A DNA stretch of 64,000 nt from Pseudomonas syringae (GTDB lineage Bacteria; Pseudomonadota; Gammaproteobacteria; Pseudomonadales; Pseudomonadaceae), in the NCBI RefSeq assembly GCF_021605415.1, contig NZ_WKEQ01000011.1, positions 91,844 through 155,843 on the forward strand, written 5' to 3'. Both the position numbers and the translations under genes were made by a program. Below, piece by piece: positions 48,282 to 56,975 of this stretch. Numbering within the stretch: position 1 is the stretch's first letter; the number at the start of each line of letters is the position of its first letter. The notes beneath the pieces are model-generated. The model made no database searches. It was given only the letters and a program-made list of their open reading frames with translations, and was not told where the DNA came from.

Positions 48282-49545
48282 GCAAAGCCTTTCTCAGCGG
48301 ATCATCATCGCTTTTGCGCTGATGAGCGCTCTGGTGGCCGGTGCTTTCGCGATGGGCATTGTCGCGACGGTGCACCTGGTGGAGGAGAAACTCATTTCCG
48401 CCGGTCTTGGTGGCGATTTGCAGCGTCTGTTGTTGATGGACAACGTGTCCGACTGGAGCCATCGCCCGGAGCCGGATCAGTTGTTTTATTTCAGCGGCGG
48501 GCCGGGCGATTTCGATCTGCCCAAGGATCTGCGGCACCTGGATCCGGGTTTCCATGAAGTCTTTCGTGAGCAGCTGTCGTATCACGCGATGGTTGAGGTG
48601 GTCGATGGCCGGCGATACGTACTGCTCCAGGATCAGAGCGATTTCGAAGAGCGTGAGCGAGTTTTGTTCGCCGTGGTGCTGGTGGGTTTCGTGCTCAGCC
48701 TTGCATTGGCGGTGTTTCTTGGCTGGGGGTTGGCGCGCAAGGTGATGGCGCCGGTGGTGCGACTGGCCCGGCAGGTGCGTCATCGTGACCAATTGCTGGG
48801 GCTGGCGCCGCCGTTGGCGCCGGACTATGCCGCCGACGAAGTGGGTGAACTGGCAGTGGCGTTCGACGCCACGTTGGGCCGCCTGCGCCAGGCGCTGACT
48901 CGCGAGCGTCTGTTTACCAGCGACGTCAGCCACGAACTGCGCACGCCGTTGATGGTGCTGGCCAGTTCCTGCGAGCTACTGCTGGTGAATCCAGGCCTCG
49001 ACCAGCGCGGACGGGCGCAGGTCGAACGCATCGCCAGGGCCTGCGAGGAAATGCGTGAGCTGGTGCAGACCTTCCTGATGCTGGCCCGCGCTCAACACGA
49101 AGATGCCGGGGTGGCGCCTCAGCAGAATCTGTCGCAGGTGGCCGATAATCTTTTATGCCTGTGGCGCACGCCGATCGAAAACAAGGGGCTGAGTCTGGGT
49201 TTCGAGCCGGGTAACCCGCCCGATACTCGATACAACGCGACGTTGCTGAACGCTGTGATGGGTAACCTGTTGCGCAACGCGTTGCACTACACCGAGCACG
49301 GCTTCATTCGCCTGACGCTGACCAGCAGCGGATTCGTCGTCGAGGACTCGGGCGTTGGCATTCCCGAAGAAAAACGTGAAGCAATGTTCGAACCTTTCGT
49401 GCGCGGTGCGGAAAAGCGCGGTGAGGGTCTGGGGCTGGGATTGTCGCTGGTGCAGCGCATCTGCGAAAACCAGGGCTGGACGGTGAGCCTGAGTACCATG
49501 GAGCCAAATGGCTGCCGCTTTGAAGTGAACCTCGGCGAAGGTTGA
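48271..49545 (+). CDS. colS: Sensor histidine kinase ColS
   Basis: A 424-residue kinase with two spans (about 12-34 and 133-152) around a periplasmic sensor of about 95 residues. From the ATG at 48271 the residues used by P. putida ColS for metal sensing fall in register: the ExxE pair Glu126/Glu129 (FEERERV) and His35, Glu38, Glu96 and His105. HAMP, HisKA (TSDVSHELRTPL) and HATPase (NLLRNALHYTEHG, GLGLGLSLV) domains follow. A GTG three bases earlier is an alternative start. Confidence 0.93.
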   Translation: MEFKQSLSQRIIIAFALMSALVAGAFAMGIVATVHLVEEKLISAGLGGDLQRLLLMDNVSDWSHRPEPDQLFYFSGGPGDFDLPKDLRHLDPGFHEVFREQLSYHAMVEVVDGRRYVLLQDQSDFEERERVLFAVVLVGFVLSLALAVFLGWGLARKVMAPVVRLARQVRHRDQLLGLAPPLAPDYAADEVGELAVAFDATLGRLRQALTRERLFTSDVSHELRTPLMVLASSCELLLVNPGLDQRGRAQVERIARACEEMRELVQTFLMLARAQHEDAGVAPQQNLSQVADNLLCLWRTPIENKGLSLGFEPGNPPDTRYNATLLNAVMGNLLRNALHYTEHGFIRLTLTSSGFVVEDSGVGIPEEKREAMFEPFVRGAEKRGEGLGLGLSLVQRICENQGWTVSLSTMEPNGCRFEVNLGEG

Positions 49546-49619
49546 TGGCGTCTGTAAGCAGGCATGACCCGGTTTGCTGTCCGCATACTGCATAACGTTG
49601 AAATAATTGCGCCGTTTAC

Positions 49620-49635
49620 ATGACGTTTTTTTCAC
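49620..49635 (+). promoter_or_regulatory. ColR box upstream of warA (one mismatch)
   Basis: ATGACGTTTTTTTCAC fits the ColR motif except at its first base. It lies 70-85 bp before warA, and shares the core ACGTTTTTTTCAC with the perfect box at 47466-47481. Confidence 0.6.
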
Positions 49636-49704
49636 AAAGCGATGACCTGACGCTGACACGCTGCTGATTAAGGTAGCGCCATCAGTAATTCAGGAGTCCT
49701 GGTA

Positions 49705-50373
49705 ATGGCCGGCCCGATAAAGCTCGATTTTTCCGAAAAGTATGACGATCAGCATGCGCAGAAATATTTGCGCAAGCACCAGGACGGATTGGGTCGTAAG
49801 TTGTCCCATTGGCGGGACGGGCAGTTGGCGCGTAAGGCTTTGGCACTGGTGGGTGAGCCAGGATTGGTGCTGGATCTGCCGTGCGGCGCCGGGCGTTTCT
49901 GGCCCTTGCTGGCGGAAAAACCCAATCGGGTCATCATCGGCGCGGATAATTCCGAGTCAATGATCAAGATCGCCATGCAGGCGCAACCGGCGGATGTAGT
50001 GAAACGGGTACAACCCTTGCACACGTCTGCATTCGACATTGCCTTGCCTGATAACGCCGTCGATAGCATTTTCTGCATGCGTTTGCTCCATCACATCGGT
50101 GAAGCCGAGCATCGACGGGCCATCCTGCGTGAGTTTCAACGTGTCACCCGTGACAGCGTGATCATTTCGCTGTGGGTGGACGGCAATTTCAAGGCCTGGA
50201 AGCGCAAGCGCTCCGAGGCAAAACGTGGGCAGGAAGGTTACCAAAACCGTTTTGTGTTACCGGCTGCTACGGTCGAAAAAGAATTTGAGGAAGCCGGTTT
50301 CCGAATTCAGGAACAACTGGACTTTATTCCGCTCTATGCCATGTGGCGGGTTTACGTATTACGCAAGAGGTAG
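49705..50373 (+). CDS. warA: SAM-dependent methyltransferase, WarA-like
   Basis: A 222-residue class I methyltransferase: SAM motif I VLDLPCGAGRFWP (about residue 54), motif II GADNSESM, motif IV SIFCMRLLHHIGE. In P. aeruginosa the gene after colS encodes WarA, reported with the neighbouring kinase WarB to affect LPS O-antigen length distribution; the symbol is used by synteny. It is preceded by a ColR box and followed by warB after 3 bp. Confidence 0.78.
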   Translation: MAGPIKLDFSEKYDDQHAQKYLRKHQDGLGRKLSHWRDGQLARKALALVGEPGLVLDLPCGAGRFWPLLAEKPNRVIIGADNSESMIKIAMQAQPADVVKRVQPLHTSAFDIALPDNAVDSIFCMRLLHHIGEAEHRRAILREFQRVTRDSVIISLWVDGNFKAWKRKRSEAKRGQEGYQNRFVLPAATVEKEFEEAGFRIQEQLDFIPLYAMWRVYVLRKR

Positions 50374-50376
50374 GAA

Positions 50377-51090
50377 ATGGCGGTGCAATTAGCAGCAGAA
50401 ACGGACGTCGCTCCCCAGGATCGATTCGACTACTACTGGAACCAGCACGGTGAATGGGTAGAAGAGCCCAATGTTCGCCGTGGCGGAGAAAGTGGTGTGC
50501 AACGAGTCGTGGGCCGTGATGGCCAGTTACTGTATGCCAAGCGCCAGACCGGGCATATTTACCGCAGTTGGTTGCACCCGTTCGGCCGTCCGACCGTGTT
50601 GCGCGAGCTGGATGCGCTGACCGGCGTCAGCAAGCTCGGCGTGCGGGTACCGGAAATCGTCTTTTGCGGTGCGCAGGCCGATCCTGTGCACAAGTGGCGG
50701 GCACTGCTTGTCACCAAATCCCTGGACGGCTTTCAGGAATACCAACACTGGCTCGCCGCAGGCGGTCGTGAGCAGTACGGCGAAGCAGTGCACGAGCGTG
50801 TCCTGAAAGACATGGCCGACAACCTTGCGCGCATGCACAAGGGCCGCTGGCAGCACAGCTGCATCTACATCAAGCATGTCTTTGTGCGGGTTACCGGAGA
50901 AGGTGATGCCGCGAACGTCGAGGTAGCGCTGATTGATCTCGAAAAGTGCCGGCAACGTCTGACCGCTTATCGCGCCGCTTCCCACGACATGAAGCAATTA
51001 CGTCGCCATTCGTCGTTCAGCGATAGCGACTGGAAAAAACTCGTCTACTTTTATGAGACGGCGTTTGGCAGCGCTATCAAAGGTTTATAG
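50377..51090 (+). CDS. warB: InaA/WaaP-type lipopolysaccharide kinase, WarB-like
   Basis: A 237-residue protein with the bacterial sugar-kinase fold of the Kdo/Waap/InaA group. Visible are the nucleotide-binding lysine region (LLYAKRQTGHIYRSW), ADNLARMHKGRWQHSCIYIKH (catalytic-loop counterpart) and VALIDLEKCRQRL (metal-binding Asp). It probably phosphorylates an LPS core sugar or acts with WarA. Starts 3 bp after warA; same operon under ColR. Confidence 0.82.
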   Translation: MAVQLAAETDVAPQDRFDYYWNQHGEWVEEPNVRRGGESGVQRVVGRDGQLLYAKRQTGHIYRSWLHPFGRPTVLRELDALTGVSKLGVRVPEIVFCGAQADPVHKWRALLVTKSLDGFQEYQHWLAAGGREQYGEAVHERVLKDMADNLARMHKGRWQHSCIYIKHVFVRVTGEGDAANVEVALIDLEKCRQRLTAYRAASHDMKQLRRHSSFSDSDWKKLVYFYETAFGSAIKGL

Positions 51091-51092
51091 CG

Positions 51093-51311
51093 ATGAAACT
51101 CGAAATTGCACGAGGTGTGTTTCTGGTAGGAGCCTTGGCAGTTGCGTCATTGGCGATGGCTGCGTGGGAGCAGCCTCGTATGCAGGTAATCGGCGCCGAT
51201 GCCCATTGCCCGGCACCACGGGTAGCGAAAGCTTCCGCGGCGACCCAACCGGATCATGATCTGTTGCTGTTCATGTTCGGGCTGTCCCAAGGGATGAGGC
51301 CGCAAAGTTGA
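51093..51311 (+). CDS. Small exported protein of unknown function
   Basis: A 72-residue protein beginning 2 bp after warB, with a good signal peptide (MKLEIARGVFLVGALAVASL, cleavage after AMA). The mature form is about 48 residues with a single Cys and the end LLLFMFGLSQGMRPQ. I recognise no domain. Its position as third gene of the ColR-controlled warAB unit suggests an envelope role. Confidence 0.7.
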   Translation: MKLEIARGVFLVGALAVASLAMAAWEQPRMQVIGADAHCPAPRVAKASAATQPDHDLLLFMFGLSQGMRPQS

Positions 51312-51329
51312 AGCGGTTGAAACCCACAT

Positions 51330-51361
51330 AAAAGGCCTCACATCTGCGAGGCCTTTTTTTT
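51330..51361 (+). terminator. Terminator of the warAB unit
   Basis: AAAAGGCCTC-ACATCTGC-GAGGCCTTTTTTTT: GC-rich stem followed by a run of eight Ts. Confidence 0.9.
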
Positions 51362-51388
51362 CCGCATTTTGAATGCTCCAAGAACCAT

Positions 51389-51477
51389 TGTAGGAGCGAG
51401 CCTGCTCGCGAAAGCGCCAGCTCAGGCAACAGTGATGTTGAATGTGCCGGCCTCTTCGCGAGCAGGCTCGTTCCCAC
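51389..51477. repeat. REP-like inverted pair, family A
   Basis: TGTAGGAGCGAGCCTGCTCG at 51389-51408 and the inverted TCGCGAGCAGGCTCGTTCCC, ending near 51477, abut the stop codon of the convergent RND gene at 51481. Confidence 0.8.
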
Positions 51478-51480
51478 GGG

Positions 51481-54400
51481 TTATCGATGGTCCTTGGCAT
51501 CCGGTTTCGCCAGCAGCGTGTAAACGCAAGGCAATACAAACAGGGTGAACAGCGTCCCGATCGACATGCCCGTGGCAATCACCGTCCCGATATCGAAACG
51601 GCTGACCGCTCCCGCACCACCGGCGAGAATCAGCGGCACCATGCCGAATACCATCGCCGCCGTCGTCATCAGTACCGGGCGCAGGCGAATCGCCGCCGCT
51701 TCCTCCACAGCCTCCCGGGGCGTGAGACCCTTTTCCTTGCGCAACTGATTGGCGAATTCGACGATCAGGATCCCGTGCTTGCTGATCAGCCCGATCAGCG
51801 TCACCAGGCCGACCTGGGTATAAATGTTCATGCTCGACCAGCCCAGGAACAGCGGAATCAAGGCCCCGCAAATCGACAGCGGCACAGTCACCAGAATCAC
51901 CAGCGGATCCCGGAAACTCTCGAACTGCGCTGCCAGCACCAGGAAAATGATCGCCAGCGCCAGTGCAAACGTGACCCACAATGCACTGCCTTCCTGCACG
52001 AACTGTCGGGACGCACCGCCATAGTCAAAGGCAAACCCCGCCGGTGCTTCTTCCTGGGCGATCTGCAACACGCTGTCGATGGCTTCGCCCATGCTCACCA
52101 GCGGGAAGCCAGACAGCTTCGCCGCGTTGAGTTGCTGGAACTGATTGAGTTGACGCGGTCGGGCCCGATCCGTGACGGTGATCAAGGTCGACAAGGCCAG
52201 CAACTCACCCTGAGTGTTCTTCACGTAATAGTTGTTCAGCCAGTCCGGATTGTCGCGGTAGGGCCGTTCGACCTGAGCGATGACTTTGTAGCTGCGTCCT
52301 TCGATGGTGAAACGGTTGATTTCGGCCTCACCCAACAGCGTCGCCAGCGTGCCGCCCAGATCCTGCATCGACACGCCCATCTGCGCCGCTTTTGCGCGGT
52401 CGATATCGACCACCACTTCCGGCTTGTCGAATGCCAGGTCGATATCGACGAAGGCGAACTTGCCTGATTCCATCGCGCGCTTCTTGATCCGGTCGGCCAC
52501 CTGGAGCAGGGATTCGTAATCGTTGGCGGTGTTGATTACAAATTCGAACGGTAGACCTTCGCCGGTGCCGGGCAGGGAGGGCAGGTTGAAACCGAAGATC
52601 TGCAGGCCGGGAATGCTTTCGAGCTTGCCCTGCACTTCTGGAAGGATCTGCATCTGCGTGCGGTCACGCTCGTTCCACGGTTTGAGCAGGAACCCGCCAA
52701 TGCCGGACTGCACGCCGTTGTAGCCGTTGATCTGGAACGATGAGTAATACTCGGGAAACGCTTTGAAGATATTGATGAACTCGTCGGTGTACGCGTTCAG
52801 GTAATCAAGGTTGGTCGGCTGTGGCGCGTTGGCAATCATGAAAATGATGCCCTGGTCTTCGTCCGGTGCCAGTTCCGACTTGGTGAATTTGAGCAGCACG
52901 GGAATCAGGCACAGCACGATCACCGCAAACACCAACACCACCGGCCGCGTGTCGAGGGTGCCATGCAACATCGAACGATAGCGGCGCTTGAGACTTTCGA
53001 AAATCAGATCGAGGCGATGCGCCAGACCGCTGGGGTTTTCATCATGGCGCAGCAACAAGGCACACATCATCGGCGACAGGGTCAGCGCGACGATGCCTGA
53101 AATTACCACTGCACCCGCCAGCGTCAGGGCGAACTCCTTGAACAGCGCGCCGGTCAGTCCCGTAAGGAAACCGATTGGCGCATACACCGCCGCCAGCGTG
53201 ATGGTCATCGACACCACCGGCATGGCGATTTCCCGGGCACCTTCCAGCGCGGCCTCGAACGGCGTCTTGCCTTCCTCCATGTGTCGGTGAATGTTTTCCA
53301 CCACGACAATGGCGTCGTCCACCACCAGACCGATGGCCAGCACCATTGCCAGCAACGTCAGCAGGTTGATCGAGTAGCCCATCATCTGCATGAAGAACAT
53401 CACGCCGATCATCGACAGTGGAATGGTCACCACCGGGATCACCACCGAGCGCAGCGCACCGAGGAACAGAAACACCACGACGATGACGATCAGCACGGCT
53501 TCGAACAGGGTTTTCACCACCTCGTCGATGGATGCCTGAATGAACAGCGTGGCGTCGTAGGCGATCTCGCTCTTGAGATTCGGCGGCAGCTGGGCTTCCA
53601 GCTCCGGCATGATCTTGCGCACTTCCTTGATCACCTCCAGCGGGTTCGCCGCCGGGGTAGCCTTGATGCCGATGTACACCGACGGCGTGCCGCCGAAGGA
53701 GCTGATGGTGTCGTAGTTTTCCGCGCCCATCTCGACCCGCGCCACGTCGCTGAGCAAGACACGGCTATCGCCGTCGACTTTCAATGGAATGGCGGCGAAT
53801 GCTTCGGCGGTTTTCAGTTCGGTGTTGGCGTTGATGCTGGTGACGACATATTCGCCTTTCACTTCTCCGGCGGCGGAGAGGAAGTTGTATCGGCGCACCG
53901 CATCGGTCACGTCACTGGCGCTGAGGCCAAAACCGGCGAGCTTCACCGGGTCGAGCCACAGGCGCATGGCAAACACCTGGTTGCCGAGAATTTCCGCCTC
54001 GGCCATGCCCGGCAGCGTCGCCAGTTTTGGCTGGATCACCCGTGACAGGTAATCGGTGATCTGTGGGTTGTTCAGTTCTTTGCTGAAGAAACTGATGTAC
54101 ATCAGCGCCGAGGCATCTGCGGATTCTTTGCTCAGCACCGGGTCTTCGGCGTCCTGAGGCAGCTTGTTCTTGACCTCGTTGGCCTTGGCGAGCAGTTCGG
54201 TGAACAAACGGTCGCTATTGGAGCCTATGCGCGCGTAGATCGAAATCACCGAAAAGTTCTGCCGACTGACCGAGGTCATGTAGTCGATGCCTTCGGCGCT
54301 GGCCAGGCTCTGCTGCATCGGCTGGGTGATGTAGCCCTGAATGGTTTCGGCGTTGGCCCCGGGATAAGCGGTGGTCACCGTGATCAGGGCGTTTTCCATT

Positions 54401-54516
54401 TGCGGGTATTGGCGTAGCGGCAGCTTGCTCCACGCCTGAAAGCCCAGCAACACAATCAGCAGGCTGACCACGGTGGCGAGCACCGGGCGGCGGATGAACG
54501 GGTCGGTAAAAGCCAT
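51481..54516 (-). CDS. mexW: RND efflux transporter, MexW-like
   Basis: A 1011-residue RND pump of the HAE-1 type: twelve spans with two large periplasmic loops, the proton-relay aspartates in GLVVDDAIVVVENI (TM4), a conserved Lys in TM10 and the family motif RRPVLATVVSLL at the start. It forms the inner-membrane part of a tripartite drug exporter with the adjacent fusion protein. The symbol MexW follows from position relative to icmP and colRS in PAO1 and is tentative; substrates are unknown. No outer-membrane channel gene is present, so an OprM-type channel elsewhere is implied. Confidence 0.85.
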   Translation of the reverse strand: MAFTDPFIRRPVLATVVSLLIVLLGFQAWSKLPLRQYPQMENALITVTTAYPGANAETIQGYITQPMQQSLASAEGIDYMTSVSRQNFSVISIYARIGSNSDRLFTELLAKANEVKNKLPQDAEDPVLSKESADASALMYISFFSKELNNPQITDYLSRVIQPKLATLPGMAEAEILGNQVFAMRLWLDPVKLAGFGLSASDVTDAVRRYNFLSAAGEVKGEYVVTSINANTELKTAEAFAAIPLKVDGDSRVLLSDVARVEMGAENYDTISSFGGTPSVYIGIKATPAANPLEVIKEVRKIMPELEAQLPPNLKSEIAYDATLFIQASIDEVVKTLFEAVLIVIVVVFLFLGALRSVVIPVVTIPLSMIGVMFFMQMMGYSINLLTLLAMVLAIGLVVDDAIVVVENIHRHMEEGKTPFEAALEGAREIAMPVVSMTITLAAVYAPIGFLTGLTGALFKEFALTLAGAVVISGIVALTLSPMMCALLLRHDENPSGLAHRLDLIFESLKRRYRSMLHGTLDTRPVVLVFAVIVLCLIPVLLKFTKSELAPDEDQGIIFMIANAPQPTNLDYLNAYTDEFINIFKAFPEYYSSFQINGYNGVQSGIGGFLLKPWNERDRTQMQILPEVQGKLESIPGLQIFGFNLPSLPGTGEGLPFEFVINTANDYESLLQVADRIKKRAMESGKFAFVDIDLAFDKPEVVVDIDRAKAAQMGVSMQDLGGTLATLLGEAEINRFTIEGRSYKVIAQVERPYRDNPDWLNNYYVKNTQGELLALSTLITVTDRARPRQLNQFQQLNAAKLSGFPLVSMGEAIDSVLQIAQEEAPAGFAFDYGGASRQFVQEGSALWVTFALALAIIFLVLAAQFESFRDPLVILVTVPLSICGALIPLFLGWSSMNIYTQVGLVTLIGLISKHGILIVEFANQLRKEKGLTPREAVEEAAAIRLRPVLMTTAAMVFGMVPLILAGGAGAVSRFDIGTVIATGMSIGTLFTLFVLPCVYTLLAKPDAKDHR

Positions 54517-54529
54517 GGGGATTCCTTGA

Positions 54530-55687
54530 TCAATCCGCGCGAGGCGGACTGTTCTGCTCGCCGAGGGTCTTGTCGTCGCTGATGGCGATGTGGGCGCCGC
54601 TGTCCAGTTTTATCTGGCCGGCCGTCACCACCTGTTCGCCGCTTTGCACGCCCTTGTTGATCATCACCAGGCCATCGCGGCGCTCGCCGGTTTCGATGAA
54701 ACGACGTTCAGCGATGAGTATCGGCTGGCCCTTGTCATCGTTCTGGACAGTGCCATCCTCGGCTTTCTTCTGCCCGACCACGTACATGGAGTTGCCGTAG
54801 AGGGTATAGGTGATCGCGCTTTCCGGCACCACGATGCGCTGTTGCGGATTGGGCAGCAGTACTTCCAGGCTGGTGAACATGCCCGGCAACAATTTGCTGT
54901 CGGGATTGCCCAGTGTGGCGCGTACCAGCACATTGCGCGTGGTGCTTTCGACGATGGGGTTGATCGCGCTGATCTTGCCGGGGAAGTGTTCGCCGGGGTA
55001 GGCCGCCACACTGATCTGCACCGGTTGGCCAATCGCCAGTTTAGGGACAGATTGCTCGGGGACGTAGAAGTCGGCGTAAAGACTGCTCAGATCCTGCAGC
55101 GTGGCGATGCGGGTGCCGCTGGCGAGATAGTCGCCGACATCCACCTGACGGATACCAATGGTGCCGCTGAAAGGCGCGACGATGCGTTTTTTCGCCAGCG
55201 AGGCGTTGAGTTGATTGACCGTGGCTTTATTTTTTTGCAGGACGGCGGAGAGGCGATCGAACTCACCCCTGGAAATGGCGCGGCTGTCGACCAGTTGGCT
55301 GCCGCGACCGAAATCCACTTGCGCCAGGCCCAGATCAGCCTTGGCGGTTTCCAGCAATGCACGTTCGACGGCGCTGTCGAGTTGCAGCAACGGCTGTCCG
55401 GCTTTGACCTTCTGCCCGGACTCGAACTTCAGCTCCGTGACCGTGCCGGCGATTTCCAGGCTCAGATCGACGCCTTGCAACGCCTTGAGCGTGCCGACCG
55501 TGGGCAGACGCATCTGCCACGGGCGTTCGGCGGCTGTGGCAACGGCAACACTGATCGGTGGTTTCGGCTTGGAGAAACCCTGGATCATTGTGTAGATCGA
55601 GAAGGCTTTGTACCCGGCCAGCACCAACACAATCAGCAGTACAACACCCAACATGATCAGCATGCGGCGACGCAGCATATTTTCCAT
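54530..55687 (-). CDS. mexV: RND membrane fusion protein, MexV-like
   Basis: A 385-residue periplasmic adaptor: an N-terminal membrane anchor (MLIMLGVVLLIVLVLAGYKA), lipoyl halves (GTVTELKFESGQKVKAGQPL and IVAPFSGTIGIRQVDVGDYL), an alpha-helical hairpin and a beta barrel (IGQPVQISVAAYPGEHF). It bridges MexW to an outer-membrane channel. It is 13 bp upstream of mexW; no regulator gene is adjacent. Confidence 0.87.
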   Translation of the reverse strand: MENMLRRRMLIMLGVVLLIVLVLAGYKAFSIYTMIQGFSKPKPPISVAVATAAERPWQMRLPTVGTLKALQGVDLSLEIAGTVTELKFESGQKVKAGQPLLQLDSAVERALLETAKADLGLAQVDFGRGSQLVDSRAISRGEFDRLSAVLQKNKATVNQLNASLAKKRIVAPFSGTIGIRQVDVGDYLASGTRIATLQDLSSLYADFYVPEQSVPKLAIGQPVQISVAAYPGEHFPGKISAINPIVESTTRNVLVRATLGNPDSKLLPGMFTSLEVLLPNPQQRIVVPESAITYTLYGNSMYVVGQKKAEDGTVQNDDKGQPILIAERRFIETGERRDGLVMINKGVQSGEQVVTAGQIKLDSGAHIAISDDKTLGEQNSPPRAD

Positions 55688-55775
55688 TTCCTTGGAGAAA
55701 ATCAGGTGAGACAGGCGGGCACATTACTCCGAGTAGAGGGGGGATTCCAACTGGCACTTTTCCCCAGGAATACAA

Positions 55776-55852
55776 ATGATCGCAGCCTGCGGCAGGTCCT
55801 ACAGTAGAAATCGAATCCCCTGTAGGCGCTGCCGAAGGCTGCGATCTTTCAA
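55776..55852. repeat. REP-like inverted pair, family B
   Basis: GATCGCAGCCTGCGGCAGG near 55778 and TGCCGAAGGCTGCGATCTTT ending near 55852 face each other between mexV and the DUF1513 gene, directly at the latter's stop codon. Confidence 0.75.
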
Positions 55853-55859
55853 AGGTGTA

Positions 55860-56975
55860 TCACGCCATCAAATGCAGATGGTTGTCCCAGAGCCCCGCCG
55901 GCAATTCCAGCGGTTTGGCGAGCAAGGTGTCCTGCCGACAATCGTAGTAACGGCAGCGTCCCTGGCCCGAGGTCACGACAAAACCGTCCTGCACCGCACC
56001 GACGCCCGCGCAATCGGGCAGCGGCGCATCGAGGCGCACTTCGCCGCTGTCCAGATCCCAGATGAAGAAGCGATTGCCACGCGGCGCAGTCAGTGCGACC
56101 AGGCGCAGATCGCTATGCACCGCGACGCTGGCGGTGTAATGACCCATCGCCTGCAACTGATGCTCCGGCACCGGGAACGCCACGAATGGCTGGCCCGGGC
56201 GTTTGATCGCGAGCAGTTCCGACGATTCATCGGACGGCCCCATGAATTGCTGACCGGCGACGATGGTGCCGTCGCTGGCGATCCCCAGGTGACGCACGCT
56301 GTTCATCTGCTGGGCGAGGGTTTCCTTGCTCAGCAGCGTACCGTCACGTTGCATCAGCACCAGGCTCGGCTCCATGGCACTGAGGTTCATGTCGACGCGG
56401 CTTTCCGCCTCGGTACGAATCCCGCCGTTGGCCACCACCAGGGTTTCGCCGTCGGGCATCCATGACACCTGATGCGGGCCGAGCCCGTGGGTGGAAATCT
56501 CGCCGCTGTGCACCAGCCGCTCGCCTTCAAACCGGTACACCCCGAGCAAGCCGCGCCCCGGATCGGTGGTGTCGTTCTCGGTGGCGTAGAGAAATTCGCC
56601 GTCCTTGTGAATCACCGCGTGGCCGTAGAAATGCCGGTTCGGTTGCGACGTCACGGTTTGCAGCAACGCACCATCGCGCAGGTCGATCAAGTAACTTTCT
56701 GTGCCCGGTCGGCGGGCAACGAACAGCGCAACCGACAGCGTCGGGTGATTGATGATGTCGTGGCAGCGCTGGCCGACTTCGGTGGCAAACACACGCGTGC
56801 CGTCCAGGCGATACCCGACGGCGTAGTGCTTGCCGTCGGTGTCGTCGCGAGCCGACAGCAGCAGCGGGCTTTGGTCCTTGCGCTTGAACAGCGTCCAGCC
56901 GCCCAATGTCACTGCTCCCAGCAGCAAACTACCTAAAGTCAGAGCCTGGCGTCGCAGCATGGCTGTTGCCCTCAT
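55860..56975 (-). CDS. DUF1513 beta-propeller-like exported protein
   Basis: A 371-residue protein with a Tat-like start (MLRRQALTLGSLLLGAVTLG; the paired Arg residues support it). It is predicted beta-rich with repeated blades (FLYATENDTTDPGRGLLGVY, TLVVANGGIRTE, GHYTASVAVHSD), as in the DUF1513 family of seven-bladed propellers linked to iron uptake genes. It shares one base with the imelysin gene upstream and is the last gene of the di-haem/imelysin/DUF1513 unit. Start 56975 or 56960. Confidence 0.83.
   Translation of the reverse strand: MRATAMLRRQALTLGSLLLGAVTLGGWTLFKRKDQSPLLLSARDDTDGKHYAVGYRLDGTRVFATEVGQRCHDIINHPTLSVALFVARRPGTESYLIDLRDGALLQTVTSQPNRHFYGHAVIHKDGEFLYATENDTTDPGRGLLGVYRFEGERLVHSGEISTHGLGPHQVSWMPDGETLVVANGGIRTEAESRVDMNLSAMEPSLVLMQRDGTLLSKETLAQQMNSVRHLGIASDGTIVAGQQFMGPSDESSELLAIKRPGQPFVAFPVPEHQLQAMGHYTASVAVHSDLRLVALTAPRGNRFFIWDLDSGEVRLDAPLPDCAGVGAVQDGFVVTSGQGRCRYYDCRQDTLLAKPLELPAGLWDNHLHLMA

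Noticed and set aside
51481..55687. RND genes considered as a novel metal exporter
   Set aside because: The pump belongs to the drug-type (HAE-1) group by sequence motifs, and synteny suggests MexVW.
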